Of a stretch of 8,414 nucleotides of DNA, positions 1 to 6,066 are shown one piece after another; within the stretch, counting starts at the first letter, position 1, and each line of letters opens with the position of its first letter. Where the stretch lies: contig JBAWAP010000214.1 in the NCBI GenBank assembly GCA_049589355.1, positions 1-8,414 of the forward strand, read 5' to 3'. Position numbers and translations under genes: made by a program. Source of the stretch: JBAWAP01 sp049589355. GTDB lineage: Bacteria; Chloroflexota; Anaerolineae; VGOG01. The notes below the pieces were generated by a model. That model saw nothing but the letters and a program-made list of their open reading frames with translations, was not told where the DNA came from and ran no database searches.

Positions 1-35
1 GGTGCAAGGTGAGCAGTTAGGCATCGGTTTGGGGA

Positions 36-43
36 GAGGAGGT
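36..43 (+). promoter_or_regulatory. Shine-Dalgarno of the MNT gene
   Basis: GAGGAGGT lies 4 nt before the GTG at 48. It is nearly a full anti-SD match and decides the GTG start, because no in-frame ATG is nearby. The rest of bases 1-47 shows no recognisable gene or promoter. Confidence 0.7.
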
Positions 44-47
44 CAAG

Positions 48-392
48 GTGAAAGATGAAAAACTGAGGGAATTCTACGACGAGGAAACGCGGAAAGTCGT
101 GGAAATCCTCAAAAAAGCCGATCCTGATAAGATAATTCGCTTTGGGTCATCTGTGTGGGGCACGCTAGGTGAGGACAGCGACATTGACCTTTGCATCCTA
201 AAGCGTCTCGAAGATAGCTCCATCCGAGATAAACAGCGATTGCGACGCTTGCTCTCACGATACGAGTACGCTTACCCGGTGGACATTGAGTTGCATGTCT
301 ACTCGCCAGAAGAGTATCAGGAGCGGCTGAGGAAAGGGGACTTCTTCCTCAGGGAAATCGAGAGAGGGGAAGTGGTATATGCCCGCAGATGA
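48..392 (+). CDS. MNT-type nucleotidyltransferase (MntA-like antitoxin)
   Basis: Small stand-alone nucleotidyltransferase of the DNA polymerase beta-like superfamily, 114 aa, which is normal for minimal MNT proteins. The signature is clear: a Gly-Ser pair at residues 33-34 is followed by the paired metal-binding aspartates Asp45 and Asp47 (GEDSDIDL), and Asp79 in PVDIEL fits the third carboxylate. The active site therefore looks intact. In studied pairs such as MntA/HepT, the MNT protein adds AMP to the HEPN partner and neutralises it; that role is inferred here. The start is a GTG with a strong Shine-Dalgarno. The last 14 nt overlap the following HEPN gene, which points to translational coupling. 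The protein is presumably cytoplasmic. Whether this pair is a true toxin-antitoxin system cannot be decided from sequence alone. Confidence 0.88.
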   Translation: MKDEKLREFYDEETRKVVEILKKADPDKIIRFGSSVWGTLGEDSDIDLCILKRLEDSSIRDKQRLRRLLSRYEYAYPVDIELHVYSPEEYQERLRKGDFFLREIERGEVVYARR

Positions 393-774
393 GTTCGATG
401 AGTTCGAGGAGCTAGCTGCAACTTGGCTCGAGAAAGCGAAGGATGACCTGCAATGTGCCCGACATGACTTCGATGGTCAATTCTACACCCAGGCCTGTTT
501 TGGCTGTCAGCAGGCTGTGGAGAAGGCCCTCAAAGCTTATTTGTTTTCGCGCCATGTCGAGCTGATCCGTACGCACATCCTGCCCAGGTTACTGGTGAGA
601 TGCGTTGACTTTGACCAGGATTTCAGGCAGATAGAAGCAGCCTGTGATCTTCTAACGGATTACTACATTGACACTCGCTATCCAGAGATAGGCGTGTCAT
701 ACACCGAGGAACTGGCCGAGGAGGCCATCCAGTTGGCAGGTCAGGTTTTGGGTTTTGTGGAGGAAAGATTGTGA
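379..774 (+). CDS. HEPN domain protein (partner of the MNT gene)
   Basis: All-helical HEPN protein of 131 aa. The core signature is QACFGCQQAVEKALKAYL at residues 38-55, followed by a Thr-His pair at 65-66 and the late helix DYYIDTRYPE at 94-103. These features are typical of the PF05168 branch. The RX4-6H motif that marks ribonuclease HEPN toxins (for example HepT) is not found: Arg100 is followed by Tyr-Pro and no histidine lies in range. It may therefore be a non-RNase HEPN that binds nucleotides or a substrate for the MNT partner, or it may use other residues. The ATG lies inside the end of the MNT gene, with a purine-rich GGGGAAGTGG just upstream. The next gene is convergent, more than 300 bases away. 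Family assignment is firm; biological role is inferred. Confidence 0.87.
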   Translation: MPADEFDEFEELAATWLEKAKDDLQCARHDFDGQFYTQACFGCQQAVEKALKAYLFSRHVELIRTHILPRLLVRCVDFDQDFRQIEAACDLLTDYYIDTRYPEIGVSYTEELAEEAIQLAGQVLGFVEERL

Positions 775-810
775 TGTACCGAATTCGGCGTCGTGAATTC
801 AGTGAATCCC

Positions 811-828
811 TTCGACAGGCTCAGGACA
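811..828. repeat. REP-like dispersed repeat motif
   Basis: TTCGACAGGCTCAGGACA resembles a short dispersed repeat that I recall from many environmental bacterial genomes. Its translation produces FDRLRT or LSLSKG strings in spurious open frames, and both strings appear here. There is only one copy in the window, so its repeat status rests on general recall. Confidence 0.4.
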
Positions 829-900
829 GCGCCTTTCAATTCGCTGTTATATTTGCCAAACAGCCGTCTAACAACACTCAGCACGGAAGAGACCTCTGAA

Positions 901-916
901 CCGCCCACCCTGGCGG
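901..916. repeat. Short inverted repeat
   Basis: CCGCC (901-905) and GGCGG (912-916) form a 5-bp GC stem with a 6-nt loop. No T-run follows, so this is not a canonical terminator. Confidence 0.35.
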
Positions 917-1028
917 GCATTGGAGGCAAGAAAACCTCAAAATTGCTTCCCGATACCCGTATCTTTTTCGCCATTTTCTGAAATCACCAGGCTGAAAAGC
1001 TCAAGCTCGTTCGAAGCGGGCTGCCTCA

Positions 1029-1042
1029 GACGATTTATCGTC
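1029..1042. repeat. Short palindrome near the thioesterase 3' end
   Basis: GACGAT (1029-1034) and ATCGTC (1037-1042) are perfectly complementary around TT. It lies 44 bases past the end of the minus-strand thioesterase gene and might stabilise or end that transcript, but no U-tract follows on the minus strand. Confidence 0.4.
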
Positions 1043-1085
1043 GGGCAACCAAGCAGCAGAGCATTTACCGAACACTCTCTTAGTG

Positions 1086-1478
1086 CTAACCTCTCTTCGC
1101 CTCGACCCTCTCCTCAAACCTCCCCACGTCAATAATCACCCGCTTGTGTTCTCCTTCGCCGATTTTCTCCACTTCATCGTCCGCCTCCACGCGGAAGGCA
1201 AGCTTGCGGCCCTCGACAGCGGTTAGCTCCGCCTGGGCGCGGACCATCATGCCCACCGGGGTGGCCGCCAGGTGCCGGACGTTCACTTCCACGCCCACGC
1301 TGCAGTAGCCATCGGGCAGGAGGTGGTCAACGGCAGCCACGGCCGCTTTCTCTATCAGCCTGACCATCTCCGGGGTGGCCAGCACGGCTACGCTCCCGCT
1401 GCCCAGGTGTCGGGCTGTGTTCTCCTCATGCACCACCATCTCACTCTGGCCTACCAGGCCGGCTACGATTTCCTCCAT
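1086..1478 (-). CDS. FlK-like hotdog-fold acyl-CoA thioesterase
   Basis: Single hotdog-fold thioesterase of 130 aa, probably cytoplasmic, hydrolysing an acyl-CoA. It matches the fluoroacetyl-CoA thioesterase (FlK)/COG5496 family along its whole length. The catalytic triad is visible: Thr in ATPEMVRLIE (residue 35), Glu at the end of the same stretch (43), and His in VNVRHLAATP (69). Glycine 62 (YCSVG) corresponds to the FlK substrate-selectivity glycine. Between the ARHL motif and the catalytic Thr it is about six residues shorter than FlK. That segment carries FlK's Phe lid, so fluoroacetyl-CoA specificity is unlikely and the substrate is unknown. The ATG at 1478 was preferred over an in-frame TTG at 1499 that lies wholly within a tandem repeat. 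It is the last gene of the minus-strand cluster, 39 bases after the glycosyltransferase stop. Confidence 0.85.
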   Translation of the reverse strand: MEEIVAGLVGQSEMVVHEENTARHLGSGSVAVLATPEMVRLIEKAAVAAVDHLLPDGYCSVGVEVNVRHLAATPVGMMVRAQAELTAVEGRKLAFRVEADDEVEKIGEGEHKRVIIDVGRFEERVEAKRG

Positions 1479-1508
1479 CTTCCAATCTCCAATCTCCAAT
1501 CTCCAACA
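1474..1508. repeat. Heptamer tandem repeat, block A
   Basis: Three exact TCCAATC units (1481-1501) are followed by TCCAACA (1502-1508) and preceded by a degenerate TCCATCT (1474-1480). The block fills the junction between the glycosyltransferase stop (1518) and the thioesterase start (1478). Related blocks lie at 3555-3651, 6025-6066 and 7242-7315. Confidence 0.9.
1487..1490 (-). promoter_or_regulatory. Ribosome binding site supplied by a repeat unit
   Basis: On the minus strand GGAG lies 8 nt before the ATG at 1478. These bases belong to the heptamer array at 1481-1508 (minus-strand unit GATTGGA), so the repeat itself appears to provide the Shine-Dalgarno. Confidence 0.5.
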
Positions 1509-1517
1509 CAGCTCGAA

Positions 1518-3635
1518 TCACTGGCTCATGACGGTGATCGGTTCAAGCAATAACCTATCGGCAACGGGCTGCCCCCCTTCGAAGACGGTGAAACGCTGCA
1601 TGTCCGTCCGGGAATAGATCCCGATTTCCACCTGATATTGACCTGTTGGGATATCGGAGGGCAGTGGAAAATGGTGCACCTGGGCGAAGATATCGCCGGC
1701 TTCCCAACCGGTGGTCGCGACGCTCAGGATGTCCCTCCCTCCCCAGACGGCGCTTTGGCTGTCCAGCAGGTGGACGAAGATAGCCAAGGGCAGGGGAGAA
1801 GCGATGTCCTGCACCACTCGCCAGTAGGTCGTCAGATGAGCCCACTCCCCTGGTGCCAAGGTATCGCCAGCCAGCTCGTAGCCTAGAAACTCCAATTGGT
1901 GATTGAAATCCACGGGGAAGGCAATGGGATGGCGAAGGCCCTGAGGGTCGCCGGGGAGGAATTGGACCTCCGGGCTCCAGAAGGCCGAAGAACTGCTCTG
2001 CAGAACTTCGATCTTGTCTTGGAGCACCTCTCGGGCCTCGAGCTCGTAAGCTGAAAAGGCCAGTTCGCCATCGGGGAAGCGCCTTTCTTCAACCAGATAA
2101 GCCGCTCGGAAAAATTCCTCTTTCAGGCCTGGATGGAGGGGAGTGGAGGCAGGGAAGATGTAAAGTGCTCTCTGGCCACCGCCAGGAAAAACTAAACCGT
2201 AGGGGCCGTCGTACCATTTGACCTTCGATTTCTTCTTCAGCGTGAAGTCGAATATGAAGGGGTCCAAGTCGTGAGGGCTGGAGGAGGATAGGCAGACGGT
2301 GCCAGTGATGTCGCTCTCGTTGAGATAGCGGGCGGCCTCAGCCAGATCGGTCTGGTAGACGAAACGCACCTCGGGTTGCTCCGCCCAGATGGTGAAATAA
2401 TCGCGATAGGTCCACCAGGCGTTGCCGGCCAGGAGGAGCAGCAGGGCGAGGGCCAGCCCGTAGCAGGCCCTCTGGCCGAAGCGCCCGACGAGCCAGCGCC
2501 AGGATGCCTCAATAGCCAGGGCGGGAAAGATATAGACCACGGGCAGGGCACCGCTGGCCCGCAGGAAGGAGGGAGCGGAGTCGGTGATCATGCTCGGCAC
2601 CAGAGCGATGGGCAGCCAGAGCACCAGGAAAGCATATCGCGGTTGCCGCCAGCGGAGCAGAGCTAAGGCCAGGCCCAGGTAGAACAGGACACCGCTGAGG
2701 GGCTCGAAGACAGGCCGTCCCGCCAGATTGTAGCGCCAGACGGGATCGCCCCGGAAGGTGAACATCTTCAGGGTGTCCAGAGTGAACCGTATGACCTGGC
2801 TGGGATCGCCTTGAGCCAACAGGCCCAGAGGCTGGCTGAGCTGCTGCAATCGCACGTCGGCTCGGGGGTGAGTCCATAGGTATACCCCTATCGGGACGGA
2901 GACGACAGCGGCGAGGGCGAAGGAGAGTAGAGCGCCTTTCCACCGTTCAAGCAATAAGGGGCGATTGAATAGTGCCAGATAGAGCACAAATAGGAGAAAG
3001 ATCAGAGGAATCATCCGGCCGGCAGGATAGGTGTAAAGAGTGCCTCCCAGGAAGACGCCAGCCAGAGCAAAATGCACCCACCACCGGCGTCCGACCGTTG
3101 GCTGTTTAAGCCCCGCCCAGAAGAAATAGGCGGCGGCAGCAGCCACGGGTGGGAGGCTGGCAGCCCGCAGCCCCACCCGGCTGATGAAAACCGGCCAGAA
3201 GGAGACAGCCAGGCCAGCGCTCGTGAATAGGGCGACCCGATAGCCGAAGGCCTTCCGCGCCAGCAGGTAGGTAAAGATGATCGTGGCCAAACCGCACAGG
3301 ACGGCGGCGAGGCGGATGCCTAAGTAGTTGGTGCCGAAGAGGGCGATGGTGCCGGCCATGAGGTAGACGAAGAGCGGCTCGTTGCCCGCGTTTGATTCAA
3401 AGTAGATGAGGTGACTGCCTTGCAGCACGACAGAGGCATCGTGGCCGTGGAAGACCTCGTCGTGCTGGAGGCCAGGTGGCACTGCCTCCAGGCGATAAAG
3501 CCGAAAGAAGGCAGCTACGAAGAGGATCGCTACCAGTATACAAGCTCGCCTTGCCGATTTTCGATTGCCGATTGCCGATTTTCGATTCAGAAATCGGAAA
3601 TCGCAAATCGCAAATCGGAAATCCTCTCGCTCCAA
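1518..3635 (-). CDS. GT-C membrane glycosyltransferase (GT39/ArnT-like)
   Basis: Large integral membrane glycosyltransferase of the protein mannosyltransferase/ArnT (GT39/GT83) type. It likely moves a sugar from a polyprenyl-phosphate donor to an acceptor outside the membrane. About 30 residues after this start come the first membrane helix (ILVAILFVAAFF) and then an external loop with QHDEVFHGHDA. Its Asp-Glu pair fits the catalytic acidic motif of the family. Some ten further hydrophobic helices follow. The last roughly 300 residues are mainly soluble and beta-rich (for example LEFLGYELAGDTL). The start is uncertain. The first in-frame ATG, at 3680, would overlap the peptidase gene by 94 nt and lacks a Shine-Dalgarno. 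I chose the TTG at 3635, which has GGAGG 7 nt upstream, giving 705 aa. Either way about 30-45 N-terminal residues come from repeats. Donor and acceptor are unknown. Confidence 0.85.
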   Translation of the reverse strand: MEREDFRFAICDFRFLNRKSAIGNRKSARRACILVAILFVAAFFRLYRLEAVPPGLQHDEVFHGHDASVVLQGSHLIYFESNAGNEPLFVYLMAGTIALFGTNYLGIRLAAVLCGLATIIFTYLLARKAFGYRVALFTSAGLAVSFWPVFISRVGLRAASLPPVAAAAAYFFWAGLKQPTVGRRWWVHFALAGVFLGGTLYTYPAGRMIPLIFLLFVLYLALFNRPLLLERWKGALLSFALAAVVSVPIGVYLWTHPRADVRLQQLSQPLGLLAQGDPSQVIRFTLDTLKMFTFRGDPVWRYNLAGRPVFEPLSGVLFYLGLALALLRWRQPRYAFLVLWLPIALVPSMITDSAPSFLRASGALPVVYIFPALAIEASWRWLVGRFGQRACYGLALALLLLLAGNAWWTYRDYFTIWAEQPEVRFVYQTDLAEAARYLNESDITGTVCLSSSSPHDLDPFIFDFTLKKKSKVKWYDGPYGLVFPGGGQRALYIFPASTPLHPGLKEEFFRAAYLVEERRFPDGELAFSAYELEAREVLQDKIEVLQSSSSAFWSPEVQFLPGDPQGLRHPIAFPVDFNHQLEFLGYELAGDTLAPGEWAHLTTYWRVVQDIASPLPLAIFVHLLDSQSAVWGGRDILSVATTGWEAGDIFAQVHHFPLPSDIPTGQYQVEIGIYSRTDMQRFTVFEGGQPVADRLLLEPITVMSQ

Positions 3636-3651
3636 CCTCCAACCTCCAGCC
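3555..3651. repeat. Heptamer repeat block B, head-to-head arrays
   Basis: The left array has five CGATT-type units (3555-3589) with endings TT, GC, GC, TT and CA. After one base the right array has five AAATC-type units (3591-3625) ending GG, GC, GC, GG and CT. The two arrays are roughly reverse complements and could form an imperfect hairpin with about 33-nt arms. Three TCCAACC-type units follow (3631-3651). The block covers the peptidase stop and the start of the glycosyltransferase, so it is translated in two different frames. Confidence 0.88.
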
Positions 3652-4720
3652 CCAAAATAGCCAGCAGGAACTCGGCGCATTTGACCATGTCAGCCGCAGC
3701 TATTTGTTCCTCAGTCGTATGCACCTTATCCATACCTGTACTGACGTTGATCGCTGTTATGCCCGCAGCGTTGAAGACGTTGGCGTCGCTCCCCCCGCCG
3801 CTGGGCACCAGGGCTGGCGTCAGGCCCAAGGTTCTGGCGGCTGCCACGGCCCTCCGCACGATGCCATCCTCCTCGCTGAGCTTAAAAGTGGAATAAGAGC
3901 GCTGCACATCTATGTCCACCGTAGCCCCATGCCGATTCGCCGCCTTCTCTAAGGCTTCGGTCATGGCCTGGACTTGGGCCTCCAGCTTTTTCTCGTCGTG
4001 GCTACGGGCTTCGCCTTCCATCTCGGCTCGGTCGGGGACGATGTTGGTCGCCGTGCCTCCCTGGATGCGCCCGATGTTGGCCGTGGTCTCCTCATCAATC
4101 CGCCCCAGGGGCATGGCGGCGATGGCCTCGGCCGCCACGACGATGGCGTTGATGCCCTTCTCTGGCTCAGCGCCGGCGTGGGCCGCCTTGCCGTGAACGA
4201 TGGCCCTGATCTTATCCTGAGAGGGGGCGGCGACGACGATGGTGCCGATTTCGCCCCCACTGTCGAGGACGATGCCCTCTCGGGCGCGAAGCCTGGTCAA
4301 ATCCAGCCCCTTGGCACCTTTCAGCCCCTTTTCCTCGCTCACCGTCAGGGCTACCTCCAAGGGCGGGTGGGGTAAACCCTGTTCCACCAGCACTCGGAGA
4401 ACCTCCAGGATGACTGCCACGCCCGACTTGTCATCGCTGCCCAGGATGGTGGTGCCATCGCTTTTGACAACTCCGTCCTCGATAAAGGGCGTCACTCCTC
4501 GTCCCGGCTCGACGGTGTCAATATGGGCGCTGAGGAGGATTGGCTGCCCTTCTCCCGCCAGGCGGCCGATGACGTTGCCCGTTTCATCACGTACAACTAG
4601 CAAGTCCAGGCTCTTCAGCGTGGCCATCAGATGCCGTGCTATCTCCTCTTCCTGGCCGCTGGGGCTGTCTATCTGAACGAGCTCCAGGAAGGTGGAAACC
4701 AGTCTATCCTGGTTGATCAT
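3587..4720 (-). CDS. M20 family metallopeptidase, PepT-like
   Basis: Cytoplasmic zinc aminopeptidase or di/tripeptidase of the M20 family, closest by eye to the PepT-like (YqjE/TIGR01883) group; 377 aa. The two-zinc site can be read: His66 and Asp68 (SAHIDTV), Asp96 (LGSDDKSG), Glu129-Glu130 (SEEKG), Asp153 (VLDSGG) and His334 (KVHTTEE). The dimerisation or lid insert begins near VHGKAAHAGAEPEKG. The ATG at 4720 has GGAGG 9 nt upstream; a GTG three codons earlier sits almost on top of that Shine-Dalgarno. The start overlaps the TIGR04076 gene by 17 nt, indicating coupling. The domain ends near LLAILGL. The last 17-20 residues (EVGGWSERISDLRFAISDF) are translated from heptamer repeats and are unlikely to be native to the family. 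It probably trims short peptides; the exact substrate is unknown. Confidence 0.9.
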   Translation of the reverse strand: MINQDRLVSTFLELVQIDSPSGQEEEIARHLMATLKSLDLLVVRDETGNVIGRLAGEGQPILLSAHIDTVEPGRGVTPFIEDGVVKSDGTTILGSDDKSGVAVILEVLRVLVEQGLPHPPLEVALTVSEEKGLKGAKGLDLTRLRAREGIVLDSGGEIGTIVVAAPSQDKIRAIVHGKAAHAGAEPEKGINAIVVAAEAIAAMPLGRIDEETTANIGRIQGGTATNIVPDRAEMEGEARSHDEKKLEAQVQAMTEALEKAANRHGATVDIDVQRSYSTFKLSEEDGIVRRAVAAARTLGLTPALVPSGGGSDANVFNAAGITAINVSTGMDKVHTTEEQIAAADMVKCAEFLLAILGLEVGGWSERISDLRFAISDF

Positions 4721-5009
4721 TTCCCGCACCCTCCGTGTTCGATTCCTCCACCCGCCTTATCTCGAAGACCACGGGATTGAAGGCGTCGGGGCAGGCGTGG
4801 GTAGCCACGTCTTTGTCTTCTAACCAGGGAAAATCGGCTCCGTAGCGCATGGCGAAAACCTTGGGCAGGAAGCTGTAGAGCGCGCTGAGGCAGACCCGGC
4901 CCTGCACCGTCTCGCCGTCGAATACAACCTGGTCCCCCACCCGATGGCCAAAACCGCAATGCCCCTTCACCGATTGAACGGTGGCTATGATCTTATATAC
5001 TTTGTTCAT
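4704..5009 (-). CDS. TIGR04076 family protein, function unknown
   Basis: Small cytoplasmic protein of 101 aa that fits the TIGR04076 family by its spaced motifs: GHCGFGHRVGD (residues 16-26, Cys18 and His22), GRVCLSALYSFLP (37-49, Cys40), and a late HACPDAFNPVVFEI (71-84, Cys73). The conserved Cys and His residues suggest a metal or redox site, but no function is established to my knowledge. The ATG at 5009 has AGGAG 4 nt upstream and was preferred to an in-frame TTG at 5039 that lies in the neighbouring repeat. It sits between the asparaginase and the M20 peptidase, overlapping the peptidase start, so a link to amide or peptide metabolism is possible but only guilt by association. Confidence 0.82.
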   Translation of the reverse strand: MNKVYKIIATVQSVKGHCGFGHRVGDQVVFDGETVQGRVCLSALYSFLPKVFAMRYGADFPWLEDKDVATHACPDAFNPVVFEIRRVEESNTEGAGNDQPG

Positions 5010-5027
5010 TTCACTCCTTTCGATGTG

Positions 5028-5088
5028 GTAACGAGTCAACGAGTAATGCGTTGCCTCGTTGCCTCGTTACTCCGTTGCCTCGTTCCTC
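5028..5088. repeat. Octamer tandem and inverted repeat
   Basis: Five 8-nt units lie at 5049-5088: CGTTGCCT twice, CGTTACTC, CGTTGCCT and CGTTCCTC. GTAACGAGTCAACGAG (5028-5043) is the reverse complement of 5055-5070 with one mismatch, leaving an 11-nt loop. A 16-bp hairpin could form between the asparaginase and TIGR04076 genes. The array encodes the last asparaginase residues, NEATE and the stop. Confidence 0.85.
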
Positions 5089-6002
5089 ATTACCACCACC
5101 CGAGGCGACTCCTCCGGCTCAGTCATCTCCCCAGTCATGTAGACGTAGGTGCGCTCTTCCTGGTTGCTGAAAGCTGCATGGTGGCCGTCTTTGTCCAAGG
5201 CGACGATGTTCATAGGACCCAAATAGGGGCTAGGCAGGACCTGGAGATCTTCCATGGCCTGGCGCCCGGCTTCCTCCAAAGATAGTCCCATCTTCATGTA
5301 GATGACCACGCTGTGGGCTGTGCCAGCCAGGATGGCCATCTCGCCCAGGCCGGTGCAGGCGGCAGCGCCATAGCGGTTGTCGGCGTAATTGCCAGCCCCG
5401 ATGATGGGCGAATCGCCCACGCGGCCCGGGTACTTCCAACCCTGGCCGCTGGTGCTTACGCCAGCGCAGATGTTGCCGTCGGCGTCCTGGGCGAGGAAGT
5501 TGACGGTGCCCCCGGCCCGCCATGACTCCATCACCCGTTTCACCCACTGGCGCAAGCCTGGCTCTTCCTTCAGATTCGCTAGCACCGTCTCTGGTATCGC
5601 CTTGTGCAGCCGCTCTTCCCAAACCTCCTTGGTCTTCTCGGTCAATAGCTCTCGGCGCTCGAAGCCCATCTCGGCGGCAAAACGCTCGGCACCAGAGCCA
5701 ACGAGCAGGACGTGCGGCAGCTCTTCCATTACTTTACGCGCGATGGATATGGGGTGCTCATAGCCCTGCAGAGCTGCCACCGCACCGGCGGCCAGGGTTC
5801 GCCCATCCATGATACTCGCATCCAGCTCTACTTCGCCCAGCAGGTTGGGAATTCCTCCCAGGCCTACGGTGTTATCCTGGGGATTGCTCTCCACCAGGCG
5901 AATGCCGGCCTCTACTGCGTCAATGGCCGAGCCGCCGTTTCTCAGCACCTCCATCGCTGCCGAGATACCTACCTTGCCGTTGCTGCTGGCTACAATTATC
6001 AC
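5067..6002 (-). CDS. Ntn-hydrolase asparaginase / glycosylasparaginase-like
   Basis: Member of the type 2 asparaginase Ntn-hydrolase family (glycosylasparaginase or isoaspartyl peptidase), 311 aa. It is expected to cleave itself before a threonine and then hydrolyse an Asn- or isoAsp-type amide. The predicted nucleophile is Thr166 in GGTVNF. Other family residues are in place: Thr184 (STSG), Arg194 and Asp197 in PGRVGDSPIIGAG, and Thr217-Gly218 (CTGLGE). The N-terminal NGGSAIDAVEAG region is also typical. Two oddities are visible: the residue two after the nucleophile is Asn168 rather than the usual Gly, and the Trp near the N-terminus of glycosylasparaginases is absent. The GTG at 6002 has GGGAGGG 5 nt upstream. 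The longer frame from a TTG at 6050 starts inside a repeat and is rejected. The last codons come from an 8-nt repeat. Confidence 0.87.
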   Translation of the reverse strand: MIIVASSNGKVGISAAMEVLRNGGSAIDAVEAGIRLVESNPQDNTVGLGGIPNLLGEVELDASIMDGRTLAAGAVAALQGYEHPISIARKVMEELPHVLLVGSGAERFAAEMGFERRELLTEKTKEVWEERLHKAIPETVLANLKEEPGLRQWVKRVMESWRAGGTVNFLAQDADGNICAGVSTSGQGWKYPGRVGDSPIIGAGNYADNRYGAAACTGLGEMAILAGTAHSVVIYMKMGLSLEEAGRQAMEDLQVLPSPYLGPMNIVALDKDGHHAAFSNQEERTYVYMTGEMTEPEESPRVVVMRNEATE

Positions 6003-6007
6003 TCTTT

Positions 6008-6014
6008 CCCTCCC
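6008..6014 (-). promoter_or_regulatory. Shine-Dalgarno of the asparaginase gene
   Basis: GGGAGGG on the minus strand, 5 nt before the GTG at 6002. It decides the start, excluding the repeat-derived residues further upstream. Confidence 0.65.
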
Positions 6015-6024
6015 ACGGAAAATA

Positions 6025-6066
6025 TCCAATCTCCAATCTCTAACCTCCAACCTCCAACCTCTCTTC
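6025..6066. repeat. Heptamer tandem repeat, block C
   Basis: Six 7-nt units: TCCAATC twice, TCTAACC, TCCAACC twice and TCTCTTC. The block lies at the junction of rdgB and the asparaginase gene. It encodes the last RdgB residues (LEVGG) and its stop at 6040-6042. Confidence 0.9.

Larger units (their letters stand above)
775..1085. other. Gene-free region between convergent genes
   Basis: This is the 311-base gap between the HEPN gene and the convergent thioesterase gene. Short open frames exist on both strands, but none has a convincing Shine-Dalgarno or a recognisable domain. The region contains paired GAATTC sites at 781-786 and 796-801, a dispersed-repeat-like motif at 811-828, and two small palindromes at 901-916 and 1029-1042. 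No hairpin is followed by a clear T-run in either direction, so no good intrinsic terminator is seen. It looks like a mosaic of small repeats or an eroded element. Confidence 0.6.

Noticed and set aside
741..981. Overlapping open frames on both strands (62-77 codons)
   Set aside because: They run through the REP-like motif, giving FDRLRT and LSLSKG strings. They have no Shine-Dalgarno or domain, and one overlaps the HEPN gene end.
1474..1508. CRISPR-like array
   Set aside because: The units are 7 nt, directly adjacent and without spacers, so this is a simple tandem repeat.
2376..2943. Long open frames antisense to, or in other frames of, the glycosyltransferase
   Set aside because: They are rich in Pro, Arg and Gly, as expected for shadow frames of GC-rich coding DNA, while the minus-strand frame shows a coherent membrane protein.
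3912..4676. Plus-strand open frames opposite the M20 peptidase
   Set aside because: The minus-strand peptidase has all catalytic motifs; the opposite frames show no recognisable domain.
6003..6050. Longer asparaginase start inside the repeat (TTG at 6050)
   Set aside because: Its first residues (EVRDWRLDI) are repeat-coded and the GTG at 6002 has GGGAGGG at correct spacing.
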